In this document: positions 25,933-39,085 of the stretch, in pieces
Numbering within the stretch: position 1 is the first letter of the stretch
Layout: each line of letters opens with the position of its first letter
Assembly: GCA_013396655.1 (NCBI GenBank)
Contig: WBMV01005995.1
Span: 178,814 to 242,813, forward strand
Source of the DNA: Campylorhamphus procurvoides
Taxonomy: Eukaryota > Chordata > Aves > Passeriformes > Dendrocolaptidae
Direction of reading: 5' to 3'
DNA: 64,000 nt
The notes under the pieces: model-generated
Databases searched by the model: none
Seen by the model: the letters and a program-made list of their open reading frames with translations, nothing else
What the model was told of the DNA's origin: nothing
Position numbers and translations under genes: made by a program

Positions 25933-27306
25933 ATTAGAAAAAGTATTAAGGTCTTGGTATAAGTAGAAAGATTAAATAGCATTTGTTATTGGCCTATCTA
26001 ATTTGTAATTATGAAAATATGAAATTATGTGATGTAACAATGCTCATGATTCCACTTTCCTACAGAATTTGTCAGAGTCATGATCCATTGGGTTACCTCA
26101 TGGGCAAAGAAGCTTAAATATTCCTTTATTTTGAGATTTGAGGACAGATCAGCCAAGTAGACTGCTGTAGGACACAGAATTCAGACTTCCCCTATACTGA
26201 CCAGCTCAAAGAGACATATAATTTTTTCTTGTATACAGGAAATGTTTAATCCTGGATTGTTGTAACTGAAACATTTTAGACTCGGCAAAAAGGCATTTTA
26301 TGATGAAACTGTCCTAAATAGAAAAATCTATCCATTTTCCTATTAGATCTGTTCCTGCTTAGTTTTTCTGACATCACCTTGCACCTTAGATGCAGTACAT
26401 AAGTTTTTTCTTTGCCTATTTACAATTCTGAAGTGAATTTACTGTCTTCCTCCAGTTGTGAGGAGGCTTAATGCATATGTTGGTTCTGTATTGATCCCAT
26501 GCAAAACCTGGAAGGTTACACATACTCTTCTGACCACCAGTGGCCTGTGGAGTCATGGCACGACAAATACTAGACTGAACGCTCTAGCTCAACATTTCCA
26601 TATATGCTGTGGTATCTTTCACTTTAATGATAAATCTGAAATCCATATGTTGGCAGTGCAATGTTTCTAATAGTATTACAGCATTTTTCAAAATTTCTAA
26701 ACTTGAAATTTTGGCTTGTGCTCCAGGATTTAATTCCTGGTTAATGGTATTTCCAAGATCTGCAATTTTGTGAACCAGTATATTTTAATATGGCAGTGCT
26801 TCACCTTCTTAGAATGTAGCTCAAACCCAAAATTAGGTTTCAAATACAAATAAAGAACAGATTAGAACATGAAATTAATGTTCATTACGAAATCTTCCCA
26901 CAAGTCAGTACCACTGACAATTTTTGAGCAGAGTGAGAATGATAGGACTTTTGAAAGTCAGGCAATTAAATTAACTGGAAGAGGTATATGAAAGCTTTTG
27001 CACAGCTGTTTCCAGTCAGTTGGAACCCCTAATGCTTAGTTCTATCATGAAAAATACTATTCACTTAGTTTACTTCAAAATCTTGCATTCATTTTATACA
27101 AAGTTAAAATGCAGCATATTTCATTTGAAATATGTAATTTATTTGTCAATATGGTCAGTCTTGTAAAAAATTATTAATATTTAAACTAACTTATAATAGA
27201 TGTAGACAAGTAAAAATGACTATGGTCTTAGTAGGTGTGAGAAACCAGATTCGTATCTCCCTAGATTGTTTAATTATTGTGTCAGATCAACCATCTTGTC
27301 TGTGTG
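25933..27306. other. Unique AT-rich DNA, no gene recognised
   Basis: No gene, RNA or transposon recognised. A weak inverted motif 'cctcc...ggagg' lies at about 26451-26466. Confidence 0.65.
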
Positions 27307-27930
27307 TGTTGGGGGAGGGGCCATGGTCAGACCTGCAGCCTCATGGCAGTGTTGAGAGGCCCATGGTCTACAGCCAACATGGCACCTCAGAAGGCACATG
27401 GCCAACAACGTAGCCCACATGGGGCTGCCACTGATCAATAAGCCCTGCCTGGTACCCACCCACACCATGCCCTTTGGAGCTATGGCACCCTTCACTTTGG
27501 CTAGGAGGACACTTGAGTAGTCAATGAACTAGATGTCCCACCTGCGGGGAGTGGCCACAGTAGCCGAACCATATAAATGGAAGGGCACAAGGCCCCCATC
27601 TTGTCCTGCCTTTTCTTCTGAAAGCTCCACCATGTGACCTCTTGGTGGTATCTATTTTTCTCTCTTCTTTACTCTTGAATCTCTCTTCTCTCCCTTTACT
27701 CTTTTCTTCCTCTTCTTAAAACTTGTGAGTAGTATTTACCTAAGTTGTGGCTGTCGTGTGCTAGGTACTTTTGTGGAATGCTCCTCCTTGGTTGTATGTT
27801 ACTCCTGTAAACCCTTTTCCAAAACACCTATTTTCTCACGCAATTAAAGGAAGTTCTTTTGGGAAAAAGAGTGTAGCTTTTTCCCTTTACACGATTCAAG
27901 GTGGGTAAACTCTTGGGAGACTGTATATAA
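27307..27930 (+). mobile_element. LTR with pyrimidine-rich leader (plus)
   Basis: A GC-richer block starts TGTTGGGGGAGG and contains TATAAA at 27572-27577. This is followed by a strongly pyrimidine-rich, TCTCTTCT-type leader (about 27645-27720) and ATTAAA at 27843-27848. The order U3, TATA, leader, polyadenylation signal fits an avian retroviral LTR in the plus orientation. The right end is uncertain: the U5 may end near 27930, but I found no clear CA terminus with a matching target-site duplication. No internal coding region is attached. Confidence 0.6.
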
Positions 27931-28429
27931 GTAAACCACTTGTGTGGCTTGACACCGAGCGCTTTACAGTAGCTTTTGTAAAATATTTCACTGTGATTTT
28001 TCTGTCTACAAAATATCATTACAGAAGATATTTGGGTAACTGCTTATATATTGCAAATAGCAAAACTGAATTTGTAATACAAATTATGGGAAATTTGAAA
28101 CAACTTTGAAATTTATTATTGCTTTTTGTCAACTGAGTAGGATTGCCATATTATAATTTCACTACCGAGTAGCTATATTTATTGCAGAATAAGAAATGTT
28201 GTAGGTTATATGCCTTTAGATTTTCAAAGAGCTAGTGCTCTTATTAGGGCTTTACTTACAGCTTTTCCTTTAAAAAGACTTTTTTTTTTCCCCATACGTA
28301 AAAAATGATTCCTCACGCAGAGCACAGTGGCACACTATAGTGGCAAATACAGTAAGAAAGGCATAATTCTGAAATCTACTGTGGCTGTGGATGGTACCCA
28401 GAACAGCCACTTAACTTTCTCCAGGTAGC

Positions 28430-28815
28430 TGTTATCATGCCTTGTTGACTGCCTACTGATAATGACTGGACTGCTTATCCATACTTTACTGGTCACATCA
28501 CTCTCTGGAGAATTAATTCATTGATTCATTGATGACATCTTTAATAATGCAATTACCTTTCATCTTGCTTAACTGATTCACTACTTCTGTTGATTGTCCA
28601 CTTATTGATTTCATTTGCTTGGCTAATTTTTAATCCTTAAACTTTGCCTGTTTAATTTTACTCCATTACCCGTGTATTTTACTTATAATGAGTTTTACAA
28701 CTAATTGACTCTGCACCTACATGATTTTCTCACTTAATTAATTGTGTGTTTATACAATTAATTGCATGGATTATACACCCCTAATTAATTGATTACTGCT
28801 TAGTCACATGATTTT
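28430..28815. repeat. Degenerate TTAATTGATT-rich low-complexity stretch
   Basis: The stretch contains many variants of 'attgatt', 'taattaatt' and 'attcattga' at irregular intervals, mixed with 'cacatgatttct' and 'acatgattttct' segments (near 28710 and 28806). It looks like decayed simple sequence or a cluster of TAAT-core sites. No strict period could be assigned by eye. Confidence 0.45.
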
Positions 28816-30636
28816 CTGGCATTGAGTTGCAACAAAATGTAGCGGCCATGATCACATTCTGCCGGTATTTGTCCACCATGTCTTCTTTTTCCTCCTTATT
28901 TTTTTTCCTTCTCTCACCATCTCCTCTACCTTTTTAATGCCTCCATTGTTTTACCTTTACTTTTTCTTTGAATTAAATACTCACTAGTCTGCAAGAATAT
29001 AGTCAAGAACTTTTTATGAATTCTATCAGTAATTTTAATTAAATTTTTAAGTAAAATTTTGCTGCTTCTAGTTAGAAGTTAGATCATGCTTCTGCCAGGG
29101 ATATGGATTTAATTCCAGACTATTTTATATTTTTCTAGATTAATACTGGCAAATTAATTTAAGTCATTCAGTAAAAAAAAAAAGGCAAAACAAAAATAGA
29201 AATAGACCCACAGAACACAGGTAGGAAACCGAGTGTTTTTCCACATAGATCTAGTCACAGGGATATAAAATCACGTTGCTGATTTTAGTCCTGTGAATCT
29301 TAAAAGATCTAACATGACAGAAGTGCTTCACTAAAAGTAGCCTATACCACAGCTCTTCAAAAGTTTCCTGAGAAAATTAGATATGGCTTTGAATGTCTTG
29401 AGGAGAACACAGGAGCCACAGTCTTAAATCTCTTACGAGTATTTTTTTTTCTTTCCTCCCACTTCTTCTTAAAGGATCATAACATCAATATTTCCTACTC
29501 AGTTTCAGAGTTTTTCACAGTTATGTATCTCACCTCTGGACTGAGACTAGTCTTTGAATCTCAAAAGGATGGAATCCCTTTACGTGCAGACAGAGCTCTA
29601 TGTGCAGACTACTGTAAATAGGAAATGTGTTGATAATATGGATGGATTCTGTGGATCACCCTTTCAAGTAATGTAATGAACTCACTATAGACACAATATT
29701 TCTTGCTCTCTGAACCACTTTGCTGCAACCAGGCAGAGGTTAAGAAGCAACTGAGTAGACGTGTTGAGTGTTTCTGTACAGAAAGATTTTACTGGGTTTA
29801 ACTGGAGGGAACTTGAAACAGATTTGGTGGACAGAAGAATAAAATTACTCCTCCAGAGAGAATACTCAGATGCAGCTGTGTTTCAAACCACCTTAAGTTT
29901 CACTTGATTGCTGTAGTAGGCTATTTTTTTTTTAATTCTTGTGAAGGAATAAATATCCTAAATAGTAATATTAGCTAGCTAGTGACCTATCTTCCAAGTT
30001 CTAAATTCTGCTATCAAATTAAAACTTTTGTTTCTAATTTGGTTTAAAAGTGTTGTGAAAAAATATAGCTGCACCAGCTGGTGACATATTGTTTCCCCAA
30101 ACATAACATAGAAAAAATAAACATTGTGTCATTGTGCCAACAGGAATACACACAAAAATCTTAGGTTGTTTAGCCAAAAAGGCTGAAATATTGAATTCCA
30201 TTGTGTTTCAGTCTCCATTATCTGAAAAAGAAATGGTAATGCGGGCAAACATAAATAATGTCCTAATTTAACAAAGAAGAAATTAGATTAGGCTGGAAGT
30301 AAAGGTTAGAAACTGTTCAAATACAATTTTTGGTGTCTGGTCAGTTCTGTGAAATTTAACTTAGAGTACTTAAGGAGATGAAGTGGCTGAGTTAAGCTTG
30401 AAGTCGTGAACTGTTTCTTTGAGAAAACAATGAGGAGAGCTGAAGAATCAAGTATTTGGAAAAAGCACAGATGCAGTGTTTAACCTTAAAAACTGGAAAG
30501 CTGTAAATGTATAACATTTAATTTTTCTTCATAGTGAAAGAAATAATTTAGGGAAATCTAGGAGGCAGCAAAGAGGTGTGTGAAGGACAAAACATTTCAA
30601 AGAAACTATTTCTTTTTATAAGAAAATAAAAGACTT

Positions 30637-30708
30637 TGAGGATCAGGTAGTACAATGGTATCATACATATTGTGAGGATCAGGTAGTACAATGGTATCAT
30701 ACATATTG
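30637..30708. repeat. 36-bp perfect tandem duplication (2 copies)
   Basis: Unit 1 (30637-30672) and unit 2 (30673-30708) are identical. Each starts 'tgaggatcagg' and ends 'catacatattg'. Because 36 is a multiple of three, a 12-residue repeat appears in the minus-strand frame 30548-30745, but that frame has no other sign of being a gene. Confidence 0.97.
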
Positions 30709-33700
30709 CTGTATCTAGTAATATACAAAGTCTCCACAGTAACACTTTTGAAAATGTATTTCACATGACTGCATAAGCATATTATAGGCACTTGGATTAC
30801 CTGAAGCTAGTACTGACTAGATTTAAATTTAAAAAATAAGTTCAAAACAGATTGTTTTTTTTCCGTGACAGATTGTAAGGATACAGAAGCTGGAATCCTG
30901 GTATTCTAAATGTGACACCATTCAAAATGTCATGAAAGATTTTAAAGACTTAGCGGTATGTATTTTAAATCTGCAGATCACAGTAAATCCCCATAGGTTT
31001 AGTAGCAGACAGAACTAGTCTTCAGACAGAGATCCATACATTGGAAAAATGACTTAAAATACAGTTATGATGAGATTCATTGTCCTACGCTTAATACAAA
31101 AAATTACATAAATGGAAAGATTGAGGATGACTGACACCAGGTTTACAGAAAATTAACTTCAGGTCATAACAGAGTTGTTTAATATGAAACAGCAGTACCA
31201 CAATGTTACGAGGAAGAGAAAAAAAGATACTAGATTATATAGAAATCTTATTTGTAAAATTTGAAAGTTCTAAAATGATTTTGGGGTTGGGTTTTTTTGG
31301 TTGTTTTGTTTGTTTGTTTTCCACAAATAAAGATGTAACTGGAATACTGTGACCAGTTTGAAGTCTAGACTTTCCAAGAAGATCCAGATTAAAGTGAAAC
31401 AAATTATTATATATTTATTAGAAGAGAATCAAGGAGAGTTTTAAGACTTAAACTTTTGAAGTCTAGAGAGAGTGAATCAATGCTCTTCATTCTAGGTCAC
31501 AAGCTGCTCTTCACATTCTCAACTGATGGTTCAAGGAACTATGGCCTTATAGCCAAGAAAATATAGAGTAGATTCAGAAAAAGTGTTCTAAATTGTAAGG
31601 CTGGCCAAGCCCTAAATATGATTCCTTTGGCACAATGGAAATTTTTTATGTTTCAGAATATCTGGAACAGACAACCCCTGTAAAACATTTGCCTTCAGGC
31701 CAAAAGTTGAAGTGCTTACTTTTTCAAGCTGATCAAGTCACCATGATCTTTTGAAGAAATGGTCTTACAGACAAAACCTGGGCACTAAACAAGTGCTTTT
31801 GAATCTTCCAAGATCAAACAGAGATGGGTAATATATTCTGAATGCTTCATGAACCTCTCCATGTATTTTCTAGGCCTGTTTGTCCCAGCTGTACTGCTAG
31901 TAAAATCAGCAAGGCTTCATATTCTACAAAACTGACTTGAGAAATGAAATGACAGTTCAAGGTCCTAGAATATAGCTTTTTAGGTAAGAGGGGAGCTGAT
32001 TTTTTCCCCACACTCTCATACTGAATCTAGTTTCACAGAGGCTGTGAGTCCCAATGTAAGCTCAGAAAGCATAAAGACAACTACAAAATCACAAATCACA
32101 TTTAAGGAAAATATGAAAATGTACTTGTATTTACCCCATCTAGCAACATTCCTCCCAGTACCTGCATGCAAATGAACACATTAAATACACTTATTTCTAG
32201 TTAATCCATAAAAGCTTGGAACTTGCCTTTGAACACTGCTGAAACCTTTGCTCAAAAAATAGAAAACTTTCAGGATCCCTTTATAACTGCTTAAAAAGAG
32301 CTAAGTGGTTTGTATGCAGAGTGCAAATCTGTGCAAGCTCATATGGCGTTTTGGTTCTTTGTAGATAGCAGAAAGTGTTGTCAGATCATAAGATGGAAAC
32401 AGCCAGCAGAGTTTTCAGTACAGAGACCTGAGATAAAAACAAAACACAGTATTGTCATTTTATAACAGCTTTAATCATGCATAACAGTTTGTTCTAATGA
32501 ATATGTATGAGACACTGATGAACATGAATGATTGATATTTATGATTCACAAAGTGAAGAAGCTTATCTATATGCAGATTAAGTACCTCTGAGAAAACTAT
32601 TCTTCCTCTTCTGCCTCCTGTTTTGGCAAAATTCCTGCAACACTGAGTGTCAAAACTTGAATCTTTCCTGAAAAAAATAGCTTTAAACTCATAAGAAAAA
32701 AGCTCATCTATTCTCTTCAAATAATATTTTAAGATTTCTTGGAGTAATTTAAAAGTATATATAACAGCTGCTATGCAGAACATTATTTAAAGGTATTTAG
32801 GAAATATAGCAAGCAAAGGACAAACAAAATCTGGATGGCTTATCTTTATATTGATGTTAATATATTTAATAGAACTAATATTGGAAATAGAGGTATTACA
32901 ATGAAGCATTGTGAATTCATTGTACCAGTTATGATAATGCATATGGGCTTAAAACTATTGGTAGAAGATACCTTGCCTTGGAGAAGGTGAGCCTTTCTCG
33001 AAGCAGCCTGAAATATCCCTTACAATATTTCAATCCATAAAAAACATAAACACTGGCCTCTGAAATAAAACTGAATCTTGCATACTTTTATATAGCACAA
33101 AATACCTAATTATTAAAAAAATCTTGGACAAAGTTATGAGATTTATTCATATTTTCCATGGGATTTTGATCTTTAGTTGCCTCTCACATGGGTCCCGCAA
33201 TTAATATACAATGCCATCTAATATTGCATGTTGAAATAGAAAGTGAGAAGTCTATTGAAACATTAAAATCACATAAATTTGCATTGCATTTAATACACAA
33301 TATACAACAAAACAAGTATTAGAGGCAATAGTAAAAAACATTCAATAATATCGTGCTTTCATTTAGAAATACAAGAGAAATTATACCCTATCTATCACAA
33401 CAAAAAATACTTTAAAAGTGGAAAAATGTGTGCAATGGTAACCCTTTCTCTTAAATGGAATCATAATAGTAGTTAATCACCTCTTGTAACTATCCTTAAT
33501 ATCTTTTAAACACCATCTTTCTCAGTGGATCAGCATTTCAAGGCATGGTCACCTTCAGCAAGCTGGATTAGTGACATAATGATACAATTAAGATGAGAAG
33601 GAAGGGACCTGCTGTTCAGGTGATGGATGCAGTCCCCAGGTAAAAATTTAATGTAACTAGAAACTGAATAATTACATCTCAAAACACCCAACACAGTCCC

Positions 33701-34099
33701 TTCTAAAAGGCACATTTCAACTCTTATGGCTTACCTGATAATGGTCTAAGAAGTCTTGAATTGATGATCAGTGAGAAACATTGTAGTTTGAAGAAGAGAA
33801 AGCAAGCATCTGCATACACATTACATTAACAGGACTTTAACACTCATGACGCGGACTTTGTCATGGGAGTGACCTTCCCCATGAATGGTCATCCAATGTA
33901 AGAAGTTTAAATATTAACGTTAAATGAATTAATATTGAATGAATATTAAAGAAGATATGCTTTCAAATATTTTGATGGGAAAATACTGATGTTGTTTTAT
34001 TTTTTTAAAGTATTTTAAGTTTTTTCATTACTTTCTGGAGTAAATTGCACTATATAGTAGAACTCTGAGTTCAAGAGATATTTGGATAATACTCTCAGT

Positions 34100-34199
34100 C
34101 ACATGGTGCTATTCTTGGGGTGTTCAACACAGACAGATGTTGAACTCAATGATCCTGATGGGTCCCTTTCAACTCTGCATATTCTATGATTCTATCATT
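34100..34199 (+). mobile_element. CR1 LINE 3' end
   Basis: A plus-oriented CR1 tail: 'gttgaactcaatgatcctga', 'gggtccctttcaactc' and the terminal 'attctatgattctat'. It belongs to the same tail type as the minus-oriented copies at 45748 and 51098 ('ctgagttgga' type). It is truncated to about 100 bp. Confidence 0.88.
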
Positions 34200-37100
34200 C
34201 ATACACTTAATTAGCACAACTAATATATCTAGTTTTGGCACAAAAATATATTCTGCTTATCAATTAGAAATGGCAAACACTGATTTATGTTCTATAAAAC
34301 AGAGGTATATTGTTTAGTTTTATTAGATGGCAAAATGGTGTTATATTGGAAATAATAAGAAAGCTATATATCAGAAGAAAACCAGAAGGAAGAGTAATTG
34401 TTTTATTAAATAGTTTTGGGGGTTGTTGTTATATTTCTTGTCATGGTTAAAGATTATACAAATATTCTTACAGCTCATTGGGATAATACTGTCTGAATGG
34501 GCTTTTAAGCCTGTGTGCAGCACAGTTAGCTACTGCACAAAATATTTCACATGTCTACTTTCAATTCCTATCCAGAATTGAATATATAGATAGAGATAGA
34601 TATGTATAAAAATACATATATAATCTACTGTACTTAGTATTTTATGAAGGTTGTAATAGGAGCAGGTGGAGCAAAATTGCAATAACATTGCTTTTTAGTG
34701 AAGAGGACAAAGATTTAGTAATTAATGAAATATCAGTCAAAAATAATTACAGAATTCTGTCTTAAATTTTTATGATGTTTTTTATTTCTCCTTTTGAGAT
34801 AATTTCTTGTATATATTATATATATTTTCAAAATATATGAATATATGCAAAACCTCAACACTGTCCTTTTCAATTTTTTCAGTTCTTTTTACTGAAGCAC
34901 AATCATGTGTGATTTAAGTTTCGAAGTCTTGAAGTAAATTGATCCATTGCAAATACATTTGAACATTACAATAAACCACATCTTCAAGAGAACAGTCTGA
35001 GTTAACACTTTCATTCTGCAGTAATGTATTGGTATTTATGCCCCACTCTCCCATCAGCCATTTTAAAAACAATCAGCTCCAGAAAAGCATTCCCTGTATT
35101 TATCATTTTGATGGCAGACTGTGAGCTTAAACATGCCCATATCCAAATGAATATAAAAGTTCTTGCTGACATAAATACAAAGGGATAGATCATTCTCATT
35201 ATTTATGTTATTCAGTGCCACTAGCTCTGAATCCACTAATGTTTGTAGATGGAAAAAGAATAAGGAATTGGGTTCTCAATTACTCTTCTTTTCCTATGAA
35301 AATTGAAGAATTGTTAATATGCATGCATAAAACACAGGAAGTGATACATTTAGCTATTTCTTATGCACATTTGTTATATAAGGATTTTGAAGTGTTTTGT
35401 CTCCATGAAATGATTAGGATACCCAAGACTACCGTGGGAGAAACAATACAGAATTTATTTTTTATTGGGGATGACAGTAGTTGCACTTTTTAGGATGAAA
35501 TTACCGCAAGTATATAGATTAGACTTAAAGATCATGCTACCTAATTTACATTTAACTCTGTAAGTTTGGGGACTTTTAACCTAGACGCAAGAAAAGTGAT
35601 AAAGGAGGATCTAACACCCAGATCCAGAGATGTTACAACTTTTAAAAAATATTATTTTTCACACACATATCAAGCTAAGAAAGAATCCGCTAAAGTTAGA
35701 AAACTATGAATTATACTCTAATTTTTGAAAACATTTACTTATTAACTGACGCAGTATTTGTCTAATGAAATTAGAAGAGCATATGATGAGTATTTTCACT
35801 TTCAAAACCAATGTTGTATTCAAGATCTTTTCTCTTAGAAGTGTTCTTTACTCAGCAGGAGATTGCATATACTGGAAGACTCACAAATATCAGCCATTAT
35901 CATGTATTTCCATGTGATTAAAGTTCTTTGTCCTTAGCATATTATAAGACATCCTTGACTCAGAGATAGCACAGTATAAATTAACAGATTCACCAACTGC
36001 GAACAATAGGTCTTAAAAAACTTAAATGACCTTTTCTTCACACCAAACTTGCTAGCAGTATACCTTTAAAACTTGGAAGAATAATGCACACATATAATAA
36101 GGCTAATATCTCCAGTGAGCAAATGAGGGGGAAAAAAAAAGAGAAAAAAAAATATTTCTTCTTTATTCTGTCTCGGTAAGGAACATGAAACCAGTAGAAT
36201 ACTAACTTCCTCAATGTGTCACCTGCATAACAAGAACTCATATTAAATCTTCCTCATACCGTTAGTTTGAAAATTAATGGGATTAGTATGGAAACATCAG
36301 GAAGATATTGTCACCAATGGTACTAAAACAGTATAACTTTCAGTTAGATTGTCCTTGATATGCTTCAGTGAACATATTTCATTTTAATATCAGCTTTTAA
36401 ATCAACCTCTAACTACCTCTCCTGATAATAAAGACTGTTATAAATGAATTTGCATAATAAAACAATAATCCTGGTGCTCATTCAAAAATTACAGTGCATA
36501 TTTTAATACCATTATACCTGTTGATTTAAAACTTACCATTTCTTAGCCTTTCTAAACAGATTAGCTACCTAAATCGGTATGAAAATTTGAGGACAAAGTG
36601 ATGCTTTGCTGGGATTTTAATGATGTAACACATTTTACAAAGAAGTCAGTGGTGACTTCAAGTAAGCTATAGTATTATGACTCACATATACAGTGACATG
36701 AATCAGACAAATATTTTAAATATTATAAATTCCTGAGAAACAGTTGATGAACAGTACCTATATTACATCATTCAATAAGTAAAGCATTCAAGAGAACTAA
36801 AACTCTTTTTTTCTTTATTTTTCTTCCATATTTCTTAATCTTACTAAAAATTCACAAAGATCCTTGTCTTAAAAACAAAGTATAACCTATAAAGCTCACA
36901 TGCATTGTGAAACCTCTTATCTGTAATATTTTCTATTACAAAACTCACCCATTCTCTATATATTTCTATATAAATAAATTTGACTCCAACCTTGCCTTTG
37001 ACGACTCTGAAGAAAGTAACTTAAGAAATATAGTGAGTTATGGGATAATTATTTTCTTAATTGATAGGAAGTAATTCTAGATGAGTTTTCAGATGCTTTT

Positions 37101-38164
37101 ATTTAATGAATTGCCTCTGTATCTCAAAATACCAAACAACTGCTTAATGTGTCATACTCTTAAGGAGATTACTCATGCTTCATCCAAGCAATAAGCTATT
37201 AAAACAGTTTATTTATTTGGCCAGCTAATCAATCTCTTTGATCTTTCCTAATTATTCCTGGAGTTGTCATAACGAGTGAAAAACCATACTTTTCTCCTAA
37301 TTACTTCCTCTACCTATATCTGCTTCATTTGTCTGCCTTATCCAATTTTTTTTTTCAGTTGACATGTTGATTGGTAATTTTATTTTGTATTTTTGTTTTT
37401 ACACAATCAACTTCATAATATCAGTCTCAGTGACAGTTGTCTTTAATGTTTAAATGTTTAAAATGCTTTCTTATAATAAAACAAATGCAGATTAATAAAT
37501 TGATATAAGGCAAGCATTAAATAATTGTGTCTGAAAATATAGCTTTAAAAATACTGCAAGAGCCAAACTAGATAGTCATAGCATTTGCCAATTGAAATAT
37601 CGGGAGAAAAACAGATGTGCACCCAGTCCTCAAATAGAAATGCACCACTGCTACTGAGAACAATGACTTTAAATTAAGGTGGTTTAGATGATTAGGCAAA
37701 TTAGACTAATTTGAAAGATGAGATTGCTATTACTTATGGATTGGAGGCTGAGGAGGATAATGGTGAGGGCTTATAATGTTAACTCTCACAGGACAGAGAC
37801 AAGCAGAAAATCATCACTCCTAGAATATTAAGTCAAAGGTTGGGTGAGAAAGTACTATGGAGTATCTCTACTTGAGGCCATGAGGCCATGATGTTTATGG
37901 ATTTTCTCAGGCTCATCTTTTGAAGTAGCCAAAGTGGTAAGAGATGGAAAAGTTATTTATTGCAAAAAAAATATTCTAGCTTTAACTTTGTATTTCCATT
38001 ATTTTCTTTGTCATAGGTATGAAATCATTCTGACATGCAGATATTCAGTTTCACCTATATAATTACCAGACAACATCAATTTTATCCTGGTAAATACCTG
38101 TATGACAACCAGCAATTCAAATTTTTCTGTTGCTTGATGAGGGGTAGAAGGGAGAAAATTACTG
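34200..38164. other. Unique AT-rich DNA, no gene recognised
   Basis: TA-rich tracts lie at about 34583-34625 and 34808-34850. The 92-codon frame at 35215-35493 has no recognisable motif. The segment 36960-37350 is free of visible repeats and rich in TAAT-core motifs, so it is a candidate conserved non-coding element, which only cross-species comparison could test. Confidence 0.6.
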
Positions 38165-38816
38165 AGTTATTTTTAGGGCACATAAGCCCTTTTTCAAGGC
38201 AACCTATTTTAGTGCCCCACCACTCTCACAGTAAAGAATTTCTTCCTAATAACTAACCTAAATCTACCTTCATTCATTTTGAAGTCATTCTCCTTTATCT
38301 TATCACTACATGCCCTTATAAAAAGTCCTCCCCAGATTTCTTGTAGGCCCCCTTCAGGTACTGAAAAGCTGCAATAAGGTCTCCTGGGAGTCTTTTATTC
38401 TCTAGGCTGAATAAGCCCCAACTCAATCTGTCTTCATAGAGGTGCTTCAGCTGTCTAATCATTGTCATGGTGCTTCTCTAGATTTGCTCCAACAGGTCCA
38501 TATCCTTCTTATGTTGGAGGCCGCAGAGCTAGACAGAGGACTCCAGGTGGGGTCTCACAAGAACAGAGAAGAGGGACAAAAACCCCTCCCTCCACCAGCT
38601 ACCCACACTTTCTTTTAATGCAGTCCAGGGTACGATTTGCTTTCTGGGCTGCAAGTGCACACCAACTGTCATATCAAGCTTGTCATACACCAACACCCCC
38701 AAGTCCTTCTCCTCAGGGCTAGTCTCAATCCAATTTTTGTCCAGAGTGTATTTGTGCTTGTGATTGCCCTGACTCAGATGTGGGGCCTTAGGCTTGTCCT
38801 TGCTGAACTTTGTGAA
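38165..38816 (-). mobile_element. CR1 LINE copy, 3' part (minus)
   Basis: The reverse complement of CR1 from the reverse-transcriptase C-terminal coding region into the 3' UTR. Recognisable blocks are 'gtaaagaatttcttccta', 'ctgcaataaggtctcc', 'ctccaacaggtccat', 'ctccaggtggggtctcac' and 'cccaagtccttctcc'. The terminal ~150 bp of a normal CR1 3' end is not visible at the left, so that end was lost or diverged. It joins head-to-head with the plus-oriented CR1 segment at 38817. Confidence 0.88.
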
Positions 38817-39085
38817 CACTCAAATAGTTGTGGTCAACAGTTTAACGTCCAAAGGGAGACCACTGAGGAATATTGTTCCTCAGGGACTGGTATTGGTGTT
38901 GGGCTATTTAATATCTCTGTTGATGATATAGACAGCAGGACTGAGTGATCTCCAGGAATTTTGCAGGTGACATTAAGCTGAGTGACACTCTGGAGAGATG
39001 GAATGCTATCAAGACAGACTTTGACAGGCTTGAGAGGGAGGCCCATGCAAACCTCATGAATTTCAACACGGCCAAATGTCATTCA
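38817..39085 (+). mobile_element. Inverted 5' part of the same CR1 copy
   Basis: A plus-oriented CR1 reverse-transcriptase segment. It encodes, with frame breaks, a relic of the PQG..LG block ('attgttcctcaggg'), a FADD-like catalytic block now reading 'tttgcaggtgacat' (FAGD), and 'aacctcatgaatttcaac'. In element coordinates it ends where the neighbouring minus segment begins, with roughly 20 bp of overlap. This is what a 5' inversion by twin priming produces. Confidence 0.82.

Larger units (their letters stand above)
27931..34099. other. Unique AT-rich DNA, no gene recognised
   Basis: No convincing exon or RNA gene. It includes a TTAATTGATT-rich stretch (28430-28815), a T/G tract at about 31283-31320 and a 36-bp tandem duplication (30637-30708), listed separately. 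Remaining sequence is typical AT-rich intergenic or intronic DNA. Confidence 0.65.

Noticed and set aside
30637..30708. CRISPR-like repeat
   Set aside because: Two directly adjacent units without spacers in a eukaryotic context; a simple tandem duplication.
35215..35493. 92-codon open frame on the plus strand
   Set aside because: No family motif and AT-driven composition; treated as a chance frame.
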